This document shows positions 23,937-34,000 of a stretch of DNA of 64,000 nucleotides, piece after piece (the stretch's first letter is position 1; every line of letters starts with the position of its first letter). The notes beneath the pieces were generated by a model. The model saw only the letters and a list, made by a program, of their open reading frames with translations, was not told the origin of the DNA and searched no databases. The DNA is taken from contig NZ_PHRF01000162.1 in assembly GCF_004151105.1 (NCBI RefSeq), positions 91,409 through 155,408 on the forward strand, in the 5' to 3' direction. Source of the stretch: Streptomyces sp. L-9-10 (GTDB lineage: Bacteria; Actinomycetota; Actinomycetes; Streptomycetales; Streptomycetaceae). A program made the position numbers and the translations under genes.

Positions 23937-24961
23937 CCGAGACGATGCGTCCGCCGGTGGCCGAGAAGGCCGACGGCGCGAGCCCGCTGAACCGGATCCG
24001 GCTCATCCGGTGGAGCGACTTCTCGCTGGTGCCGGTGATCCTGGTGCTGATGGTGATCGGCTTCATCGTCTCGCCGGTCTTCCTCACCTCCAGCAACCTG
24101 ATCAGCGTCGTCCAGCAGTCCTCCGAGCTGAGCCTGCTGGTGCTCGGCCAGGCGCTGATCCTGATCTGCGGCCGGATGGACCTGTCGCTGGAGTCGACGA
24201 TCGGGATCGCGCCGGTCATCGCCATGTGGCTGGTACTGCCCTCGGACGGCGGCCGGTTCGCCGGACTCGACCTGCTGCCGGTCTGGATGGCCATCCCGGC
24301 CTGTCTGCTGGTCGGCATGGCCATCGGCGCGGTCAACGGCTTCCTGATGCTGAAGCTGCGCGTCAACGGCTTCATCGCCACGCTCGGCATGCTCACGATG
24401 CTGCGCGGACTCCACATCGGCATCACCGAGGGCAAGTCGATCACCGATGTCCCGGAGTCCTTCCGGTACTTGGGCAAGACCGACTGGCTGGGCGCCCCCG
24501 CCGCCGTCTGGATCTGTCTGGCGCTCTTCGCGATCGGCGGCGCGGCCCTCGCCTGGCTGCGGCACGGCCGTTCGCTGTACGCCATCGGCGGCAACCCGGA
24601 GGCGGCCCGCGCCGCCGGCATCCGGGTGGACCGGATCACCTGGATCGTGCTCGCCATCGGCGGGCTGCTCGCGGCCTTCGCGGGCATCCTCTACACCGGC
24701 CACTACGGCTCGGTCGCGGCCACCCAGGGCAACGGCTGGATCTTCCAGGTCTTCGCCGCCGCGGTGATCGGCGGCATCAGCCTGAAGGGCGGGCGCGGCA
24801 CGCTCTTCGGGGCGCTGACCGGGGTGCTGACCCTTCAGCTGGTGGTCAATGTGATGACCCTCGGGGGTGTGCCCGCGCTCTGGAACCAGTTCCTGAACGG
24901 CGCGATCATCATCGTCGCGCTGGTCATCTCGCGTTTCGCGAGCGGCGAGAAGCAGGACTGA
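23933..24961 (+). CDS. Sugar ABC transporter permease (RbsC type)
   Basis: 342 residues with about ten hydrophobic segments. Typical RbsC-family stretches: SSNLISVVQQSSELSLLVLGQALILICGRMDLSLES, NGFIATLGMLTMLRGL, YAIGGNPEAARAAGIRVDRI and AAVIGGISLKGGRGTLFGALTG. Inner-membrane channel subunit working as a homodimer with the preceding ATPase. Coupled by four-base overlap. Last gene of the fuconate/deoxysugar operon. Confidence 0.94.
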   Translation: MTETMRPPVAEKADGASPLNRIRLIRWSDFSLVPVILVLMVIGFIVSPVFLTSSNLISVVQQSSELSLLVLGQALILICGRMDLSLESTIGIAPVIAMWLVLPSDGGRFAGLDLLPVWMAIPACLLVGMAIGAVNGFLMLKLRVNGFIATLGMLTMLRGLHIGITEGKSITDVPESFRYLGKTDWLGAPAAVWICLALFAIGGAALAWLRHGRSLYAIGGNPEAARAAGIRVDRITWIVLAIGGLLAAFAGILYTGHYGSVAATQGNGWIFQVFAAAVIGGISLKGGRGTLFGALTGVLTLQLVVNVMTLGGVPALWNQFLNGAIIIVALVISRFASGEKQD

Positions 24962-24970
24962 CCGCCCCAT

Positions 24971-24996
24971 GGGGCCCGCCCTCCGAGGCGGGCCCC
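24971..24996. terminator. Bidirectional terminator, fuconate operon / FadR-type gene
   Basis: GGGGCCCGCC (24971-24980) and GGCGGGCCCC (24987-24996) form a perfect 10-bp stem with a 6-nt loop between two convergent units. Confidence 0.75.
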
Positions 24997-25006
24997 CTGC
25001 GGAACC

Positions 25007-25678
25007 TCAGAGTGTGGATCGCAGCCACATCTCCACGCTCGCGATATGGACCGTCGCCCAGGACCGGGCCGCTTCGGCGTCCCGGTCCCTGAGCGCGGCC
25101 AGGATCGCCCGGTGCTCGTGGAGCGTCCGGCTGACCGCGTCCTCCTGGGTCAGCCCGCGCCAGATCCTGGCCCGCGTCGTCGGTCCGGAGAGCCCGTCCA
25201 GGAGCGAGCAGAGCACCGAGTTGCCCGACGACTGCACGATCCCCCGGTGGAACTCCAGATCGGCGGCGACCAGCTGCTCCACCGAGGGCCGCTCTCCCAG
25301 GGCGTCCAACTGGTCGTTCAGCACGTCGAGTTCGGCCTCGGTTATCCGGGCGCTCGCCATCGCGGTCGCGGCCGGCTCCAGGATGCGCCGTACGGCCAGG
25401 AACTCCAGCACCGTGTCGTCCCGGTGGAAGTCCACGACGAAGCTGAGCGCTTCCAGCAGCAGCTGGGGATCGAGGCTGGTGACGTACGTGCCGTCGCCCT
25501 GCCGTACGTCGAGGATGCGGATCAGCGACAGGGCGCGCACCGCCTCGCGCAGTGAGTTGCGGGACAGTCCCAGCTCGGCGGCGAGTTCGCTCTCCTTGGG
25601 GAGGCGGTCTCCCGGGCGCAGCGCGCCGGAGACGATCATTCCCTTGATCTTCTCGATGGCCTCGTCGGTGACAGCCAT
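25007..25678 (-). CDS. FadR/GntR-family transcriptional regulator
   Basis: 223 residues from the ATG at 25678, with GGAGG six bases upstream. The N-terminal winged helix (about 5-70) reads AIEKIKGMIVSGALRPGDRLPKESELAAELGLSRNSLREAVRALSLIRILDVRQGDGTYV. The C-terminal FCD helical ligand-binding domain carries metal-ligand type residues (EFHRGIVQSSGN, EHRAILAALRDRD). It is convergent with the fuconate operon. A perfect palindrome (25690-25704) lies just upstream of its own start and recurs, imperfectly, at the operon promoter. It is therefore the likely repressor of both, induced by a pathway acid sugar (inference). Confidence 0.93.
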   Translation of the reverse strand: MAVTDEAIEKIKGMIVSGALRPGDRLPKESELAAELGLSRNSLREAVRALSLIRILDVRQGDGTYVTSLDPQLLLEALSFVVDFHRDDTVLEFLAVRRILEPAATAMASARITEAELDVLNDQLDALGERPSVEQLVAADLEFHRGIVQSSGNSVLCSLLDGLSGPTTRARIWRGLTQEDAVSRTLHEHRAILAALRDRDAEAARSWATVHIASVEMWLRSTL

Positions 25679-25689
25679 GGGCGACCTCC

Positions 25690-25718
25690 ATACATCCGAT
25701 GTATCGGCTCCCATTATG
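25690..25718 (-). promoter_or_regulatory. Perfect 15-bp palindromic operator and -10 of the FadR-type gene
   Basis: ATACATC-C-GATGTAT (25690-25704) is a perfect 7-1-7 palindrome. On the minus strand it lies just after a -10 like CATAAT (25713-25718) and just before the ribosome site, the position expected for autorepression. Confidence 0.75.
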
Positions 25719-25734
25719 CGTCCCCGAACGCCGA

Positions 25735-25767
25735 GGAGGGGCACTCCCCGGCAGGGAGTGCCCCTCC
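25735..25767. terminator. Terminator downstream of glpD
   Basis: GGAGGGGCACTCCC (25735-25748) pairs perfectly with GGGAGTGCCCCTCC (25754-25767), 14 bp, loop of five. It separates the glycerol operon from the FadR-type gene on the same strand. Confidence 0.8.
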
Positions 25768-25813
25768 TTTCGTACGGATGTGCCCGCGGCCCCGTGTTCC
25801 GGCCGCGAGCGTC

Positions 25814-27424
25814 TCAACCCCGGTCGCGGAGCAGCGCCTCGACCCGGGAGCGGATGCCCTCCGTGTCCAGGCCGCGGATCGTCAGCGTCGTACGGCGGCG
25901 CAGTACGTCGTCCACGGTCTCGGCCCACTCGTGGTCCCGGGCGTAGACGACCTGGGCCCAGATCTCCGGGGCGTCCGGGTGGATCCGCTCGCTCAGCGCC
26001 GGGTACTCGTTCGCCAGCCGCACGATGTCGAAGGCCAGCGAGCCGTAGTGGGTGGCGAGATGGCGGGCGGTGTCCACCGCCATCGACGGCCCCGTACCGC
26101 CGCCGTCGATCAGCAGCCGGTGGGCGACCGCGTTCGGGCTGGCGATACCGGGCAGCGGCAGCTTCTTCGGCAGCCGGGAGACGGGCTCCATGCCCTGGCC
26201 GAGCGGATGGCCCGGCAGGGACTCCAGCTTGGCGAGCACCGTACGGCCGATATGCCGGAAGGTCGTCCACTTGCCGCCGGCGACCGACAGCATGCCGCCG
26301 CGGCCCTCGGTCACCACCGTCTCGCGCTTGGCCTTGGAGGTGTCGCCGGGACCGCCGGGCAGCACCCGCAGACCCGCGAAGGAGTAGGTCATCAGATCGC
26401 GGCTCAGCTGCTGGTCGCGGACCGAGAAGGCCGCCTCGTCCAGGATCTGGTGGATGTCCTTCTCGTTGACCGCGACATCCCCCGGCTCGCCCTCGTACTC
26501 CTCGTCCGTGGTGCCGAGCAGCAGCATGTCCTCCCAGGGCAGGGCGAAGGTGATGCGGTACTTGTCTATCGGGGTCGCGAGCGCGGCCTTCCACGGGGCG
26601 GTGCGCCTGAGCACCAGATGCGCGCCCTTGGAGAGCCGGATGGAGGGCGCCGCGTCCGGGTTCTCCATCTTCCGCAGATGGTCGACCCAGGGGCCGGTGG
26701 CGTTCAGTACGAGCCTGGCGTCGACGCCGAACTCCGTACCGTCCATCCGGTCCCTGAGGTCGGCGCCGGTCACCCGCCCGTGGGTGAAGCGCAGTCCGGT
26801 GACCTCGGCGTGGTTGAGGACGGTGGCGCCCGAGTCGACCGCGGCGCGGACGGTCATCAGCGCCATCCGCGCGTCATTCATCTGGTCGTCCCCGTAGACG
26901 GCGACGGCCTTCAGATTGTCCGTACGCAGCTCGGGCACGGCCCGCCGCGCCTTGGCCGGGCTGATCACATGGCCGACACCGTCACCGAACGCGGAGAGCG
27001 CGGAGTAGGCGAAGACGCCCGCGCCGAGCTTGGCCGCGCCGTGCGGTCCGCCCTTGTAGACCGGCAGATAGAAGGTGAGCGGGTTGGCCAGATGCGGTGC
27101 CACCTGCCGGGACACCGCACGGCGCTCGAAGTGGTTCTCCGCCACCAGCTTCACCGCGCCGGTCTGCAGATAGCGCAGCCCGCCGTGGAGCAGCTTCGAG
27201 GAGGCGGACGAGGTGGCGCCGGCGAAGTCGCCCCCGTCCACCAGGGCCACCCGCAGTCCCGACTGGGAGGCATGCCAGGCGGTGGAGATGCCCAGGATGC
27301 CGCCGCCGATCACCAGGAGGTCGTACGTCGCGTTGGACAGTTGATCCCGGGTCTCGGCGCGGGTCGGCAGGGAACCGCCGGCCGGGTGCGTCCCCAGTGC
27401 GGGAACGCGCTGCAGGGTGCTCAT
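25814..27424 (-). CDS. glpD: Glycerol-3-phosphate dehydrogenase (FAD-dependent)
   Basis: 536 residues. FAD-binding dinucleotide fold at YDLLVIGGGILGISTAWHASQSGLRVALVDGGDFAGATSSASSKLLHGGLRYL, the hallmark of aerobic GlpD, with GMLSVAGGKWTTFRHIGRTV near the substrate/FAD site. It oxidises glycerol-3-phosphate to dihydroxyacetone phosphate at the membrane and passes electrons to quinone. Last gene of glpF-glpK-glpD; GAGGAG precedes its ATG. Equivalent to gylB of S. coelicolor. Confidence 0.96.
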   Translation of the reverse strand: MSTLQRVPALGTHPAGGSLPTRAETRDQLSNATYDLLVIGGGILGISTAWHASQSGLRVALVDGGDFAGATSSASSKLLHGGLRYLQTGAVKLVAENHFERRAVSRQVAPHLANPLTFYLPVYKGGPHGAAKLGAGVFAYSALSAFGDGVGHVISPAKARRAVPELRTDNLKAVAVYGDDQMNDARMALMTVRAAVDSGATVLNHAEVTGLRFTHGRVTGADLRDRMDGTEFGVDARLVLNATGPWVDHLRKMENPDAAPSIRLSKGAHLVLRRTAPWKAALATPIDKYRITFALPWEDMLLLGTTDEEYEGEPGDVAVNEKDIHQILDEAAFSVRDQQLSRDLMTYSFAGLRVLPGGPGDTSKAKRETVVTEGRGGMLSVAGGKWTTFRHIGRTVLAKLESLPGHPLGQGMEPVSRLPKKLPLPGIASPNAVAHRLLIDGGGTGPSMAVDTARHLATHYGSLAFDIVRLANEYPALSERIHPDAPEIWAQVVYARDHEWAETVDDVLRRRTTLTIRGLDTEGIRSRVEALLRDRG

Positions 27425-27478
27425 TCTTCACTCCTCTTCGGATCTCACCGGCTCACCGGCGAGGCGGCTGACGGTCGG

Positions 27479-29029
27479 TCAGCTGTCGTCGTCGTCGAGC
27501 CACCCCATGGTGCGCTCGACGGCCTTGAGCCAGTTCTTGTACTCACGGTCGCGGGTGTTCGCGTCCATCCGGGGCGTCCACTCGGCGGCCCTGCGCCAGT
27601 TGGCGCGCAGCGCGTCGGTGTCCGGCCAGAAGCCCACGGCCAGTCCTGCGGCGTAGGCGGCGCCGAGGCAGGTGGTCTCGGCGACCATCGGGCGCACCAC
27701 GGGTGCGTCGAGGACGTCGGCCAGGGTCTGCATCAGCAGGTTGTTGGAGGTCATCCCGCCGTCGACCTTGAGCGAGGTCAGCTCGACGCCGGAGTCCTTG
27801 GTCATGGCGTCGCTGATCTCGCGGGTCTGCCAGGCGGTGGCCTCCAGCACCGCGCGGGCGATGTGCGCCTTGGTGACATAGCCGGTCAGACCGGCGATCA
27901 CCCCGCGGGCGTCGGGGCGCCAGTGCGGGGCGAAGAGACCGGAGAACGCGGGGACGAAGTACGCGCCGCCGTTGTCCTCGACCGACGACGCCAGCGTCTC
28001 GATCTCGGCCGCGGAGTTGATCAGGCCCATCTGGTCGCGCATCCACTGCACCAGCGAGCCGGTGACGGCGATGGAGCCCTCCAGCGCGTACACCGCCTGC
28101 TGGTCCCCGATGCGGTAGCCGACGGTCGTCAGCAGGCCGTTGTACGAGTTGACCGGCTTGTGCGCGGTGTTCATCAGCATGAAGGTGCCGGTGCCGTACG
28201 TCGACTTGGCCTCGCCCTCGGCGAAACAGGTCTGGCCGAACAGCGCCGCCTGCTGGTCACCGAGCGCGGAGGCGACCGGGATGCCGTCCAGGGCGCCGCC
28301 CTTGGCGTTCCCGTACACCTCGGCGGAGGAGCGGATCTCCGGCAGGATCGCGGCCGGGACCGCCATCGAGTCCAGGATCTTCGGGTCCCACGCCATGGTG
28401 TGCAGATTCATCAGCATCGTGCGGGAGGCGTTGGTGACGTCCGTGACATGCACCCCGCCGTCGGTGCCACCGGTCAGATTCCAGATGACCCAGGAATCCA
28501 TCGTGCCGAAGAGGATCTCGCCGCGCTCGGCGCGCTCGCGCAGGCCCTCGACGTTGTCGAGCAGCCAGCGGGCCTTCGGCCCCGCGAAGTAGCTCGCGAG
28601 CGGCAGGCCGGTCTCGCGGCGGAAGCGGTCCTGGCCGACGTTGCGGCCCAGTTCACGGCAGAGCGCGTCGGTGCGGGTGTCCTGCCAGACGATGGCGTTG
28701 TGGACGGGCTCACCGGTGTTCTTGTCCCAGAGAAGGGTGGTCTCGCGCTGGTTGGTGATGCCGATCGCCTTGACGTCGGCGGAGGTGATGCCCGCCTTCT
28801 CGATCGCCCGCGCCACGACTTCCTGGACGTTCGTCCAGATCTCCTTGGCGTTGTGTTCCACCCAGCCGGGCCGGGGAAAGATCTGCTCGTGCTCCTTCTG
28901 GTCGACCGCGACGATACGGCCGTCCCGGTCGAAGACGATGCAGCGGCTGGAGGTGGTGCCCTGGTCGATGGCCGCGATGAACGGCCCCGTCCCGTGGGAG
29001 GACGTTCCGGTGGTGGTGGTGTCGCTCAC
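27479..29029 (-). CDS. glpK: Glycerol kinase
   Basis: 516 residues from a GTG with AGGAG eight bases upstream. FGGY-family kinase: nucleotide site [23 protein letters not shown], substrate region [11 protein letters not shown] and [11 protein letters not shown], family signatures [13 protein letters not shown] and [22 protein letters not shown]. Phosphorylates imported glycerol to glycerol-3-phosphate. Sits between the facilitator (37 bp upstream) and glpD (54 bp downstream) in one transcript. Equivalent to gylA of S. coelicolor. Confidence 0.97.
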   Translation of the reverse strand: MSDTTTTGTSSHGTGPFIAAIDQGTTSSRCIVFDRDGRIVAVDQKEHEQIFPRPGWVEHNAKEIWTNVQEVVARAIEKAGITSADVKAIGITNQRETTLLWDKNTGEPVHNAIVWQDTRTDALCRELGRNVGQDRFRRETGLPLASYFAGPKARWLLDNVEGLRERAERGEILFGTMDSWVIWNLTGGTDGGVHVTDVTNASRTMLMNLHTMAWDPKILDSMAVPAAILPEIRSSAEVYGNAKGGALDGIPVASALGDQQAALFGQTCFAEGEAKSTYGTGTFMLMNTAHKPVNSYNGLLTTVGYRIGDQQAVYALEGSIAVTGSLVQWMRDQMGLINSAAEIETLASSVEDNGGAYFVPAFSGLFAPHWRPDARGVIAGLTGYVTKAHIARAVLEATAWQTREISDAMTKDSGVELTSLKVDGGMTSNNLLMQTLADVLDAPVVRPMVAETTCLGAAYAAGLAVGFWPDTDALRANWRRAAEWTPRMDANTRDREYKNWLKAVERTMGWLDDDDS

Positions 29030-29067
29030 GGTGTCTGCTCCTGTTCGATGCGGGGGTGGAGGGGGGC

Positions 29068-29859
29068 TTACACGAGGGCCCAGTTGTAGTAACCGCCCGC
29101 CAGCGCGCCGCCGATCAGAGGCGCGACCACCGGGATCCAGGCGTACGTCCAGTCGGAGCCGCCCTTGTTCGGCAGCGGCAGGAGCGCGTGCACGATACGC
29201 GGGCCGAGGTCCCGGGCCGGGTTGATGGCGTACCCGGTGGGGCCGCCCAGCGAGAGACCGATGGCCACGACGACGAAGGAGGTGATCAGGACACCGAGCG
29301 TGCCGAGGCCGTTGCCCGAGTTGTTCAGGCCCTGTGTGAGGATCGCGATGACCAGGACGAATGTGCCGATGATCTCCGTGAGCACGTTCTGCACGACGTT
29401 ACGGACCTCGGGTCCGGTGGAGAAGACGCCGAGCACCGGCCCCGCGGCGGGCGCCGTCTTCTGGTCCACGAGCCCCTCGACCGCGGGCTGTGCCGCGAGG
29501 ATCTCCGGGTCGGTCAGATGAGCCTTGAACTGGCCCAGGTAGGCCACCCAGACCAGGAAGGCGCCGATCATCGCGCCCAGCAACTGGGAGCCGATGTAGA
29601 GCGGGACATCGCCCCACTTGACGCCGCCCTCGATCGCCAGACCGAGCGTGAGCGCCGGGTTGAGCAGAGCGCCGGAGAAGGGGGCCGACACATACGCGCC
29701 GACCATGACGGCGAAGCCCCAGCCGAAGCTGATGGCGAGCCAGCCCGCGTTCTGAGCCTTGGAACGCTTGAGAACGACGCCTGCGACCACGCCGCCACCG
29801 AGGAGGATCAGCAGGGCGGTGCCCGTGACCTCACCTATGAAGATGTCGAAGTTGGACAC
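29068..29859 (-). CDS. glpF: Glycerol facilitator, MIP family
   Basis: 263 residues from the GTG at 29859 ([16 protein letters not shown]), with AAGGAG six bases upstream; earlier in-frame ATGs lack a site. Six membrane spans and the two pore half-helices with NPA at 67-69 (LLNPALTLG) and 213-215 ([11 protein letters not shown]). The Asp after the second NPA (NPARD) is characteristic of glycerol-conducting aquaglyceroporins. It is the first gene of the glycerol operon, with an operator-like motif upstream shared with gylR. Confidence 0.95.
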   Translation of the reverse strand: MSNFDIFIGEVTGTALLILLGGGVVAGVVLKRSKAQNAGWLAISFGWGFAVMVGAYVSAPFSGALLNPALTLGLAIEGGVKWGDVPLYIGSQLLGAMIGAFLVWVAYLGQFKAHLTDPEILAAQPAVEGLVDQKTAPAAGPVLGVFSTGPEVRNVVQNVLTEIIGTFVLVIAILTQGLNNSGNGLGTLGVLITSFVVVAIGLSLGGPTGYAINPARDLGPRIVHALLPLPNKGGSDWTYAWIPVVAPLIGGALAGGYYNWALV

Positions 29860-29977
29860 CCGAGACTCCTTCGTCCAGGGAAAGACAAACCGCCGGCTCA
29901 TACCAGTGGTCCGCGCCCTCGGGCGAGGGCTACCGGCCCTTGGCGTTGTCACACACTAACTTGTATTGCCGGTAAGT

Positions 29978-29993
29978 GTTCGACAATGCCGAC
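29978..29993 (-). promoter_or_regulatory. GylR operator-like site upstream of glpF
   Basis: On the minus strand it reads GTCGGCATTGTCGAAC. The 15-base core TCGGCATTGTCGAAC matches 14 of 15 bases in TCAGCATTGTCGAAC upstream of gylR. It lies about 120 bases before glpF; a TAGTGT -10-like element follows it. The 223-bp gap (29860-30082) holds nothing else recognised. Confidence 0.65.
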
Positions 29994-30082
29994 CGTTGAA
30001 CGGCAGTTTTGTCCTGTGGTGCAGCGTCGTCAAGGGTTCAGTGACCGAAACCTCGATCAGTACCGATGATCCGGCATTCGGT

Positions 30083-30847
30083 TCAAAACCGCCCGGCGCC
30101 GATGTCCCTGGAAACCGCGCGGGCACATTCGCGGACCGCCGCGACCAGCTCGGAGCGCAGTTCACCGGCCGGGCAGAGCCGCTCGACCGCGCCGGTGATG
30201 GCGATGGCGCCGACCGGCATCCGCCGCCGGTCGTGAATGGGGGCGGCCACCGCGGCCACGCCCTCCCAGGTCTCCTCCATGTCCGCGGCCCAGCCGCGCG
30301 CCCGGGTCAGGTCCAGCACCGACTCGAACTCCGCCAACCCGGTGATGGTCCGCGGGGTGAAATCCGTACGGTCGCCCTCCACCGCCTCGCTGTGCGCCAC
30401 CGGGTCGTACGCCGAGAGCACCTTCCCGAGCGCGGTGGAGTGCAGCGGCTGCATGGCCCCCACCTCCAGCACCTGCCGGCTGTCGTCCGGGCGGAAGACG
30501 TGGTGGACGATCAGGACGCCCTGCTGGTGCACGACCCCCAGATGGACGCTCTCGCCGCTGGACCTGGCCAGGTCGTCCGTCCACACCAGGGCGCGGGAGC
30601 GCAGCTCGTGCACGTCCAGATAGCTGTTGCCGAGGCGCAGCAGCTCGGCCCCCAGCTGATAGCGGCCCGAAGTGGCGTCCTGTTCGACGAAGCCCTCCGC
30701 CTGGAGCGTGCGCAGGATGCCGTGCGCGGTGCCCTTGGCCAGCCCGACCGAGGAGGCGATCTCGGACAGGCCGAGCCGGCGCTCGCCGCCCGCGAGCAGC
30801 CGCAGCATCGCCGCCGCCCGTTCCAGCGACTGGATGTTCTTCGCCAT
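30083..30847 (-). CDS. gylR: IclR-family glycerol operon repressor
   Basis: 254 residues from the ATG at 30847, the same length I recall for S. coelicolor GylR; a longer frame upstream has no ribosome site. N-terminal IclR winged helix: SLERAAAMLRLLAGGERRLGLSEIASSVGLAKGTAHGILRTLQAEGFVEQD. The C-terminal effector-binding domain includes MQPLHSTALGKVLSAYDP and GVAAVAAPIHDRRRMPVGAIAITGAVERL. GylR represses the glycerol operon and itself, relieved by glycerol-3-phosphate (established in Streptomyces). Located directly upstream of glpF in the same direction and divergent from metH. Confidence 0.95.
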   Translation of the reverse strand: MAKNIQSLERAAAMLRLLAGGERRLGLSEIASSVGLAKGTAHGILRTLQAEGFVEQDATSGRYQLGAELLRLGNSYLDVHELRSRALVWTDDLARSSGESVHLGVVHQQGVLIVHHVFRPDDSRQVLEVGAMQPLHSTALGKVLSAYDPVAHSEAVEGDRTDFTPRTITGLAEFESVLDLTRARGWAADMEETWEGVAAVAAPIHDRRRMPVGAIAITGAVERLCPAGELRSELVAAVRECARAVSRDIGAGRF

Positions 30848-30867
30848 CGGACCCGGACCTCCACTAC

Positions 30868-30904
30868 GTTCGACAATGCTGAACACTATCGGTCGATGCC
30901 GACC
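30868..30904 (-). promoter_or_regulatory. GylR autoregulatory operator-like region
   Basis: Contains GTTCAGCATTGTCGAAC (RC of 30868-30884), nearly identical to the glpF site. It is followed upstream by the palindrome GGTCG-ATGC-CGACC (30891-30904), which shares ATGCCGACC with the plus-strand reading of the glpF site. The pair flanks a TAGTGT -10-like element of gylR. Confidence 0.6.
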
Positions 30905-31083
30905 TTCTCTCTCCATCGAGAGGATCTGTCAAGACCGCGCGCCCCGGATCTTCCCGTGGACAGGATGCCGTCCGCCCGCTGGGATGCCGCACCGGATCGG
31001 AGGCCGCCCGGCTACCCTTGCCGGGTGCGCCCTGCTCCAGCGGGCGCAAAGCCGACAGCCGTCGCATCCCCGGGAGTACTTTC

Positions 31084-34000
31084 ATGGCCTCGTCGCCGAG
31101 CCCCTCCACTGACAGCCGGACCCGTATCGAAGCCCTCCGCGAGGCGCTCGCCACCCGCGTGGTGGTCGCCGACGGCGCGATGGGCACGATGCTCCAGGCA
31201 CAGGATCCGACGATGGAAGACTTCCAGGATCTGGAAGGCTGCAACGAGATCCTGAACGTGACACGCCCGGACATCGTCCGCTCCGTCCACGAGGAGTACT
31301 TCGCGGTCGGCGTCGACTGCGTGGAGACGAACACCTTCGGTACGAACTACGCGGCCCTGGCCGAGTACGACATCCCCGAGCGGGTCTTCGAGCTCGCCGA
31401 GTCCGGCGCCAGGATCGCCCGCGAGGTCGCGGACGAGTTCACCGCCTCCACCGGACAGCAGCGCTGGGTGCTCGGCTCGATGGGACCGGGCACGAAGCTG
31501 CCGACCCTGGGCCACGCCCCGTATCTCACGCTGCGCGACGCCTACCAGCAGAACGCCGAGGGCATGATCGCGGGCGGCGCGGACGCGCTGCTGGTGGAGA
31601 CCACGCAGGACCTGCTCCAGACCAAGGCGGCCGTCCTCGGCGCCCGCCGCGCGCTGGCCGCCACCGGAACGAACCTGCCGATCATCTGCTCGGTCACGGT
31701 CGAGACGACCGGCACGATGCTCCTCGGCTCGGAGATCGGCGCGGCCCTGACCGCGCTGGAGCCCCTCGGCATCGACATGATCGGGCTGAACTGCGCCACC
31801 GGCCCGGCCGAGATGAGCGAGCACCTGCGCTATCTCGCCCGGCACTCGCGGATCCCGCTCTCCTGCATGCCCAACGCCGGCCTTCCGGTCCTGGGCAAGG
31901 ACGGAGCGCACTACCCGCTGTCGGCCGCGGAGCTCGCCGACGCCCAGGAGACCTTCGTCCGCGAGTACGGCCTGTCGCTGGTGGGCGGCTGCTGCGGTAC
32001 GACGCCCGAGCACCTGCGCCAGGTGGTCGAGCGGGTGCGCGGCCAGCGGCTCACCGAGCGCGAACCGCACCCCGAGCCGGGCGCCGCCTCGCTCTACCAG
32101 ACGGTGCCGTTCCGCCAGGACGCCTCGTATCTGGCGATCGGCGAGCGGACCAACGCGAACGGCTCCAGGAAGTTCCGCGAGGCCATGCTGGAGGGCCGCT
32201 GGGACGACTGTGTGGAGATGGCCCGCGACCAGATCCGCGAGGGCGCCCACCTGCTGGACCTCTGTGTCGACTACGTCGGCCGCGACGGCGTCGCCGACAT
32301 GGCCGAGCTGGCGGGCCGGTTCGCCACCGCCTCCACGCTGCCGATCGTGCTGGACTCCACCGAGCTGCCCGTCCTGCGGGCCGGCCTGGAGAAGCTCGGC
32401 GGCCGTGCGGTGATCAACTCCGTCAACTACGAGGACGGCGACGGCCCGGAGTCCCGCTTCACGAAGGTCACCGAGCTGGCCAAGGAGCACGGCGCCGCGC
32501 TCATCGCGCTGACCATCGACGAGGAGGGCCAGGCCCGTACCGTCGAGCACAAGGTCGCCATCGCCGAGCGGCTGATCACCGACCTCACCACGAAGTGGGG
32601 CGTCCACGAGTCGGACATCCTCATCGACTGTCTGACCTTCACGATCTGCACCGGCCAGGAGGAGTCGCGGGGCGACGGCATCGCCACCATCGAGGCCATC
32701 CGCGAACTCAAGCGCCGCCACCCCGACGTACAGACCACGCTGGGTCTGTCCAACATCTCCTTCGGCCTCAACCCCGCCGCCCGTATCGTGCTGAACTCGG
32801 TCTTCCTCGACGAGTGCGTCAAGGCCGGACTCGACTCGGCGATCGTGCACGCCTCCAAGATCCTGCCGATCGCACGTCTGGAGGAGGAGCAGGTCAAGGC
32901 CGCGCACGACCTGATCTACGACCGGCGCGCCGAGGGCTACGACCCGCTCCAGAAGCTCATGGAGCTGTTCGAGGGCGTCAACACCAAGTCGATGAAGGAC
33001 GGCCGGGCCGAGGAACTGCTCGCCCTGCCGCTGGACGAGCGCCTCCAGCGCCGCATCATCGACGGCGAGAAGAACGGTCTGGAGGCCGACCTCGACGAGG
33101 CCCTCCAGGACACCCCGGCCCTCGACATCGTCAACAACACGCTGCTCGAAGGCATGAAGGTGGTCGGCGAGCTGTTCGGCTCCGGCCAGATGCAGCTGCC
33201 GTTCGTGCTCCAGTCCGCCGAGGTCATGAAGACCGCGGTCGCCTATCTGGAACCGCACATGGAGAAGACCGACGACGACGGCAAGGGCACCATCGTGCTC
33301 GCCACCGTCCGCGGCGACGTCCATGACATCGGCAAGAACCTCGTCGACATCATCCTCTCCAACAACGGCTACAACGTGGTGAATCTGGGCATCAAGCAGC
33401 CCGTCGCCGCGATCCTTGAGGCGGCCGAGGAGCACCGGGCGGATGTCATCGGCATGTCCGGTCTGCTGGTGAAGTCGACCGTGATCATGAAGGAGAACCT
33501 GGAAGAGCTCAACCAGCGCCAGATGGCCGCCGACTACCCGGTGATCCTCGGTGGCGCGGCGCTGACCCGGGCCTATGTCGAGCAGGATCTGCACGAGATC
33601 TACGAGGGCGAGGTCCGGTACGCGCGCGACGCGTTCGAGGGGCTCCGGCTGATGGACGCCCTGATCGCCGTCAAGCGCGGCGTCCCCGGCGCCGTCCTGC
33701 CCGAGCTGAAGCAGCGCCGGGTCAAGGCCAGGCCCCAGACCCAGATCGAGGAGCGGCCGGAAGAGGGCGCGGCCCGCTCGGACGTCGCCGTCGACAACCC
33801 CATCCCGACGCCGCCGTTCTGGGGCACCCGCGTCGTCAAGGGCATCCAGCTCAAGGAGTACGCCTCCTGGCTGGACGAGGGCGCGCTCTTCAAGGGCCAG
33901 TGGGGGCTCAAGGAGGCCCGCAAGGGCGGTCCCAGCTACGAGGAGCTGGTGGAGAGCGAGGGCCGGCCCCATCTGCGCGGCTGGCTGGAGCAGATGCACA

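Noticed and set aside
25778-29089. 1103-residue plus-strand frame across glpD and glpK
   Set aside because: Runs antisense through two well-defined genes and their intergenic gap; no recognisable domain.
30905-31083. Possible riboswitch before metH (a GCAAAGCC segment recalls cyclic-di-GMP and SAM aptamers)
   Set aside because: Only that short string matches; the flanking conserved helices of these classes are not present, and no B12 box was found.
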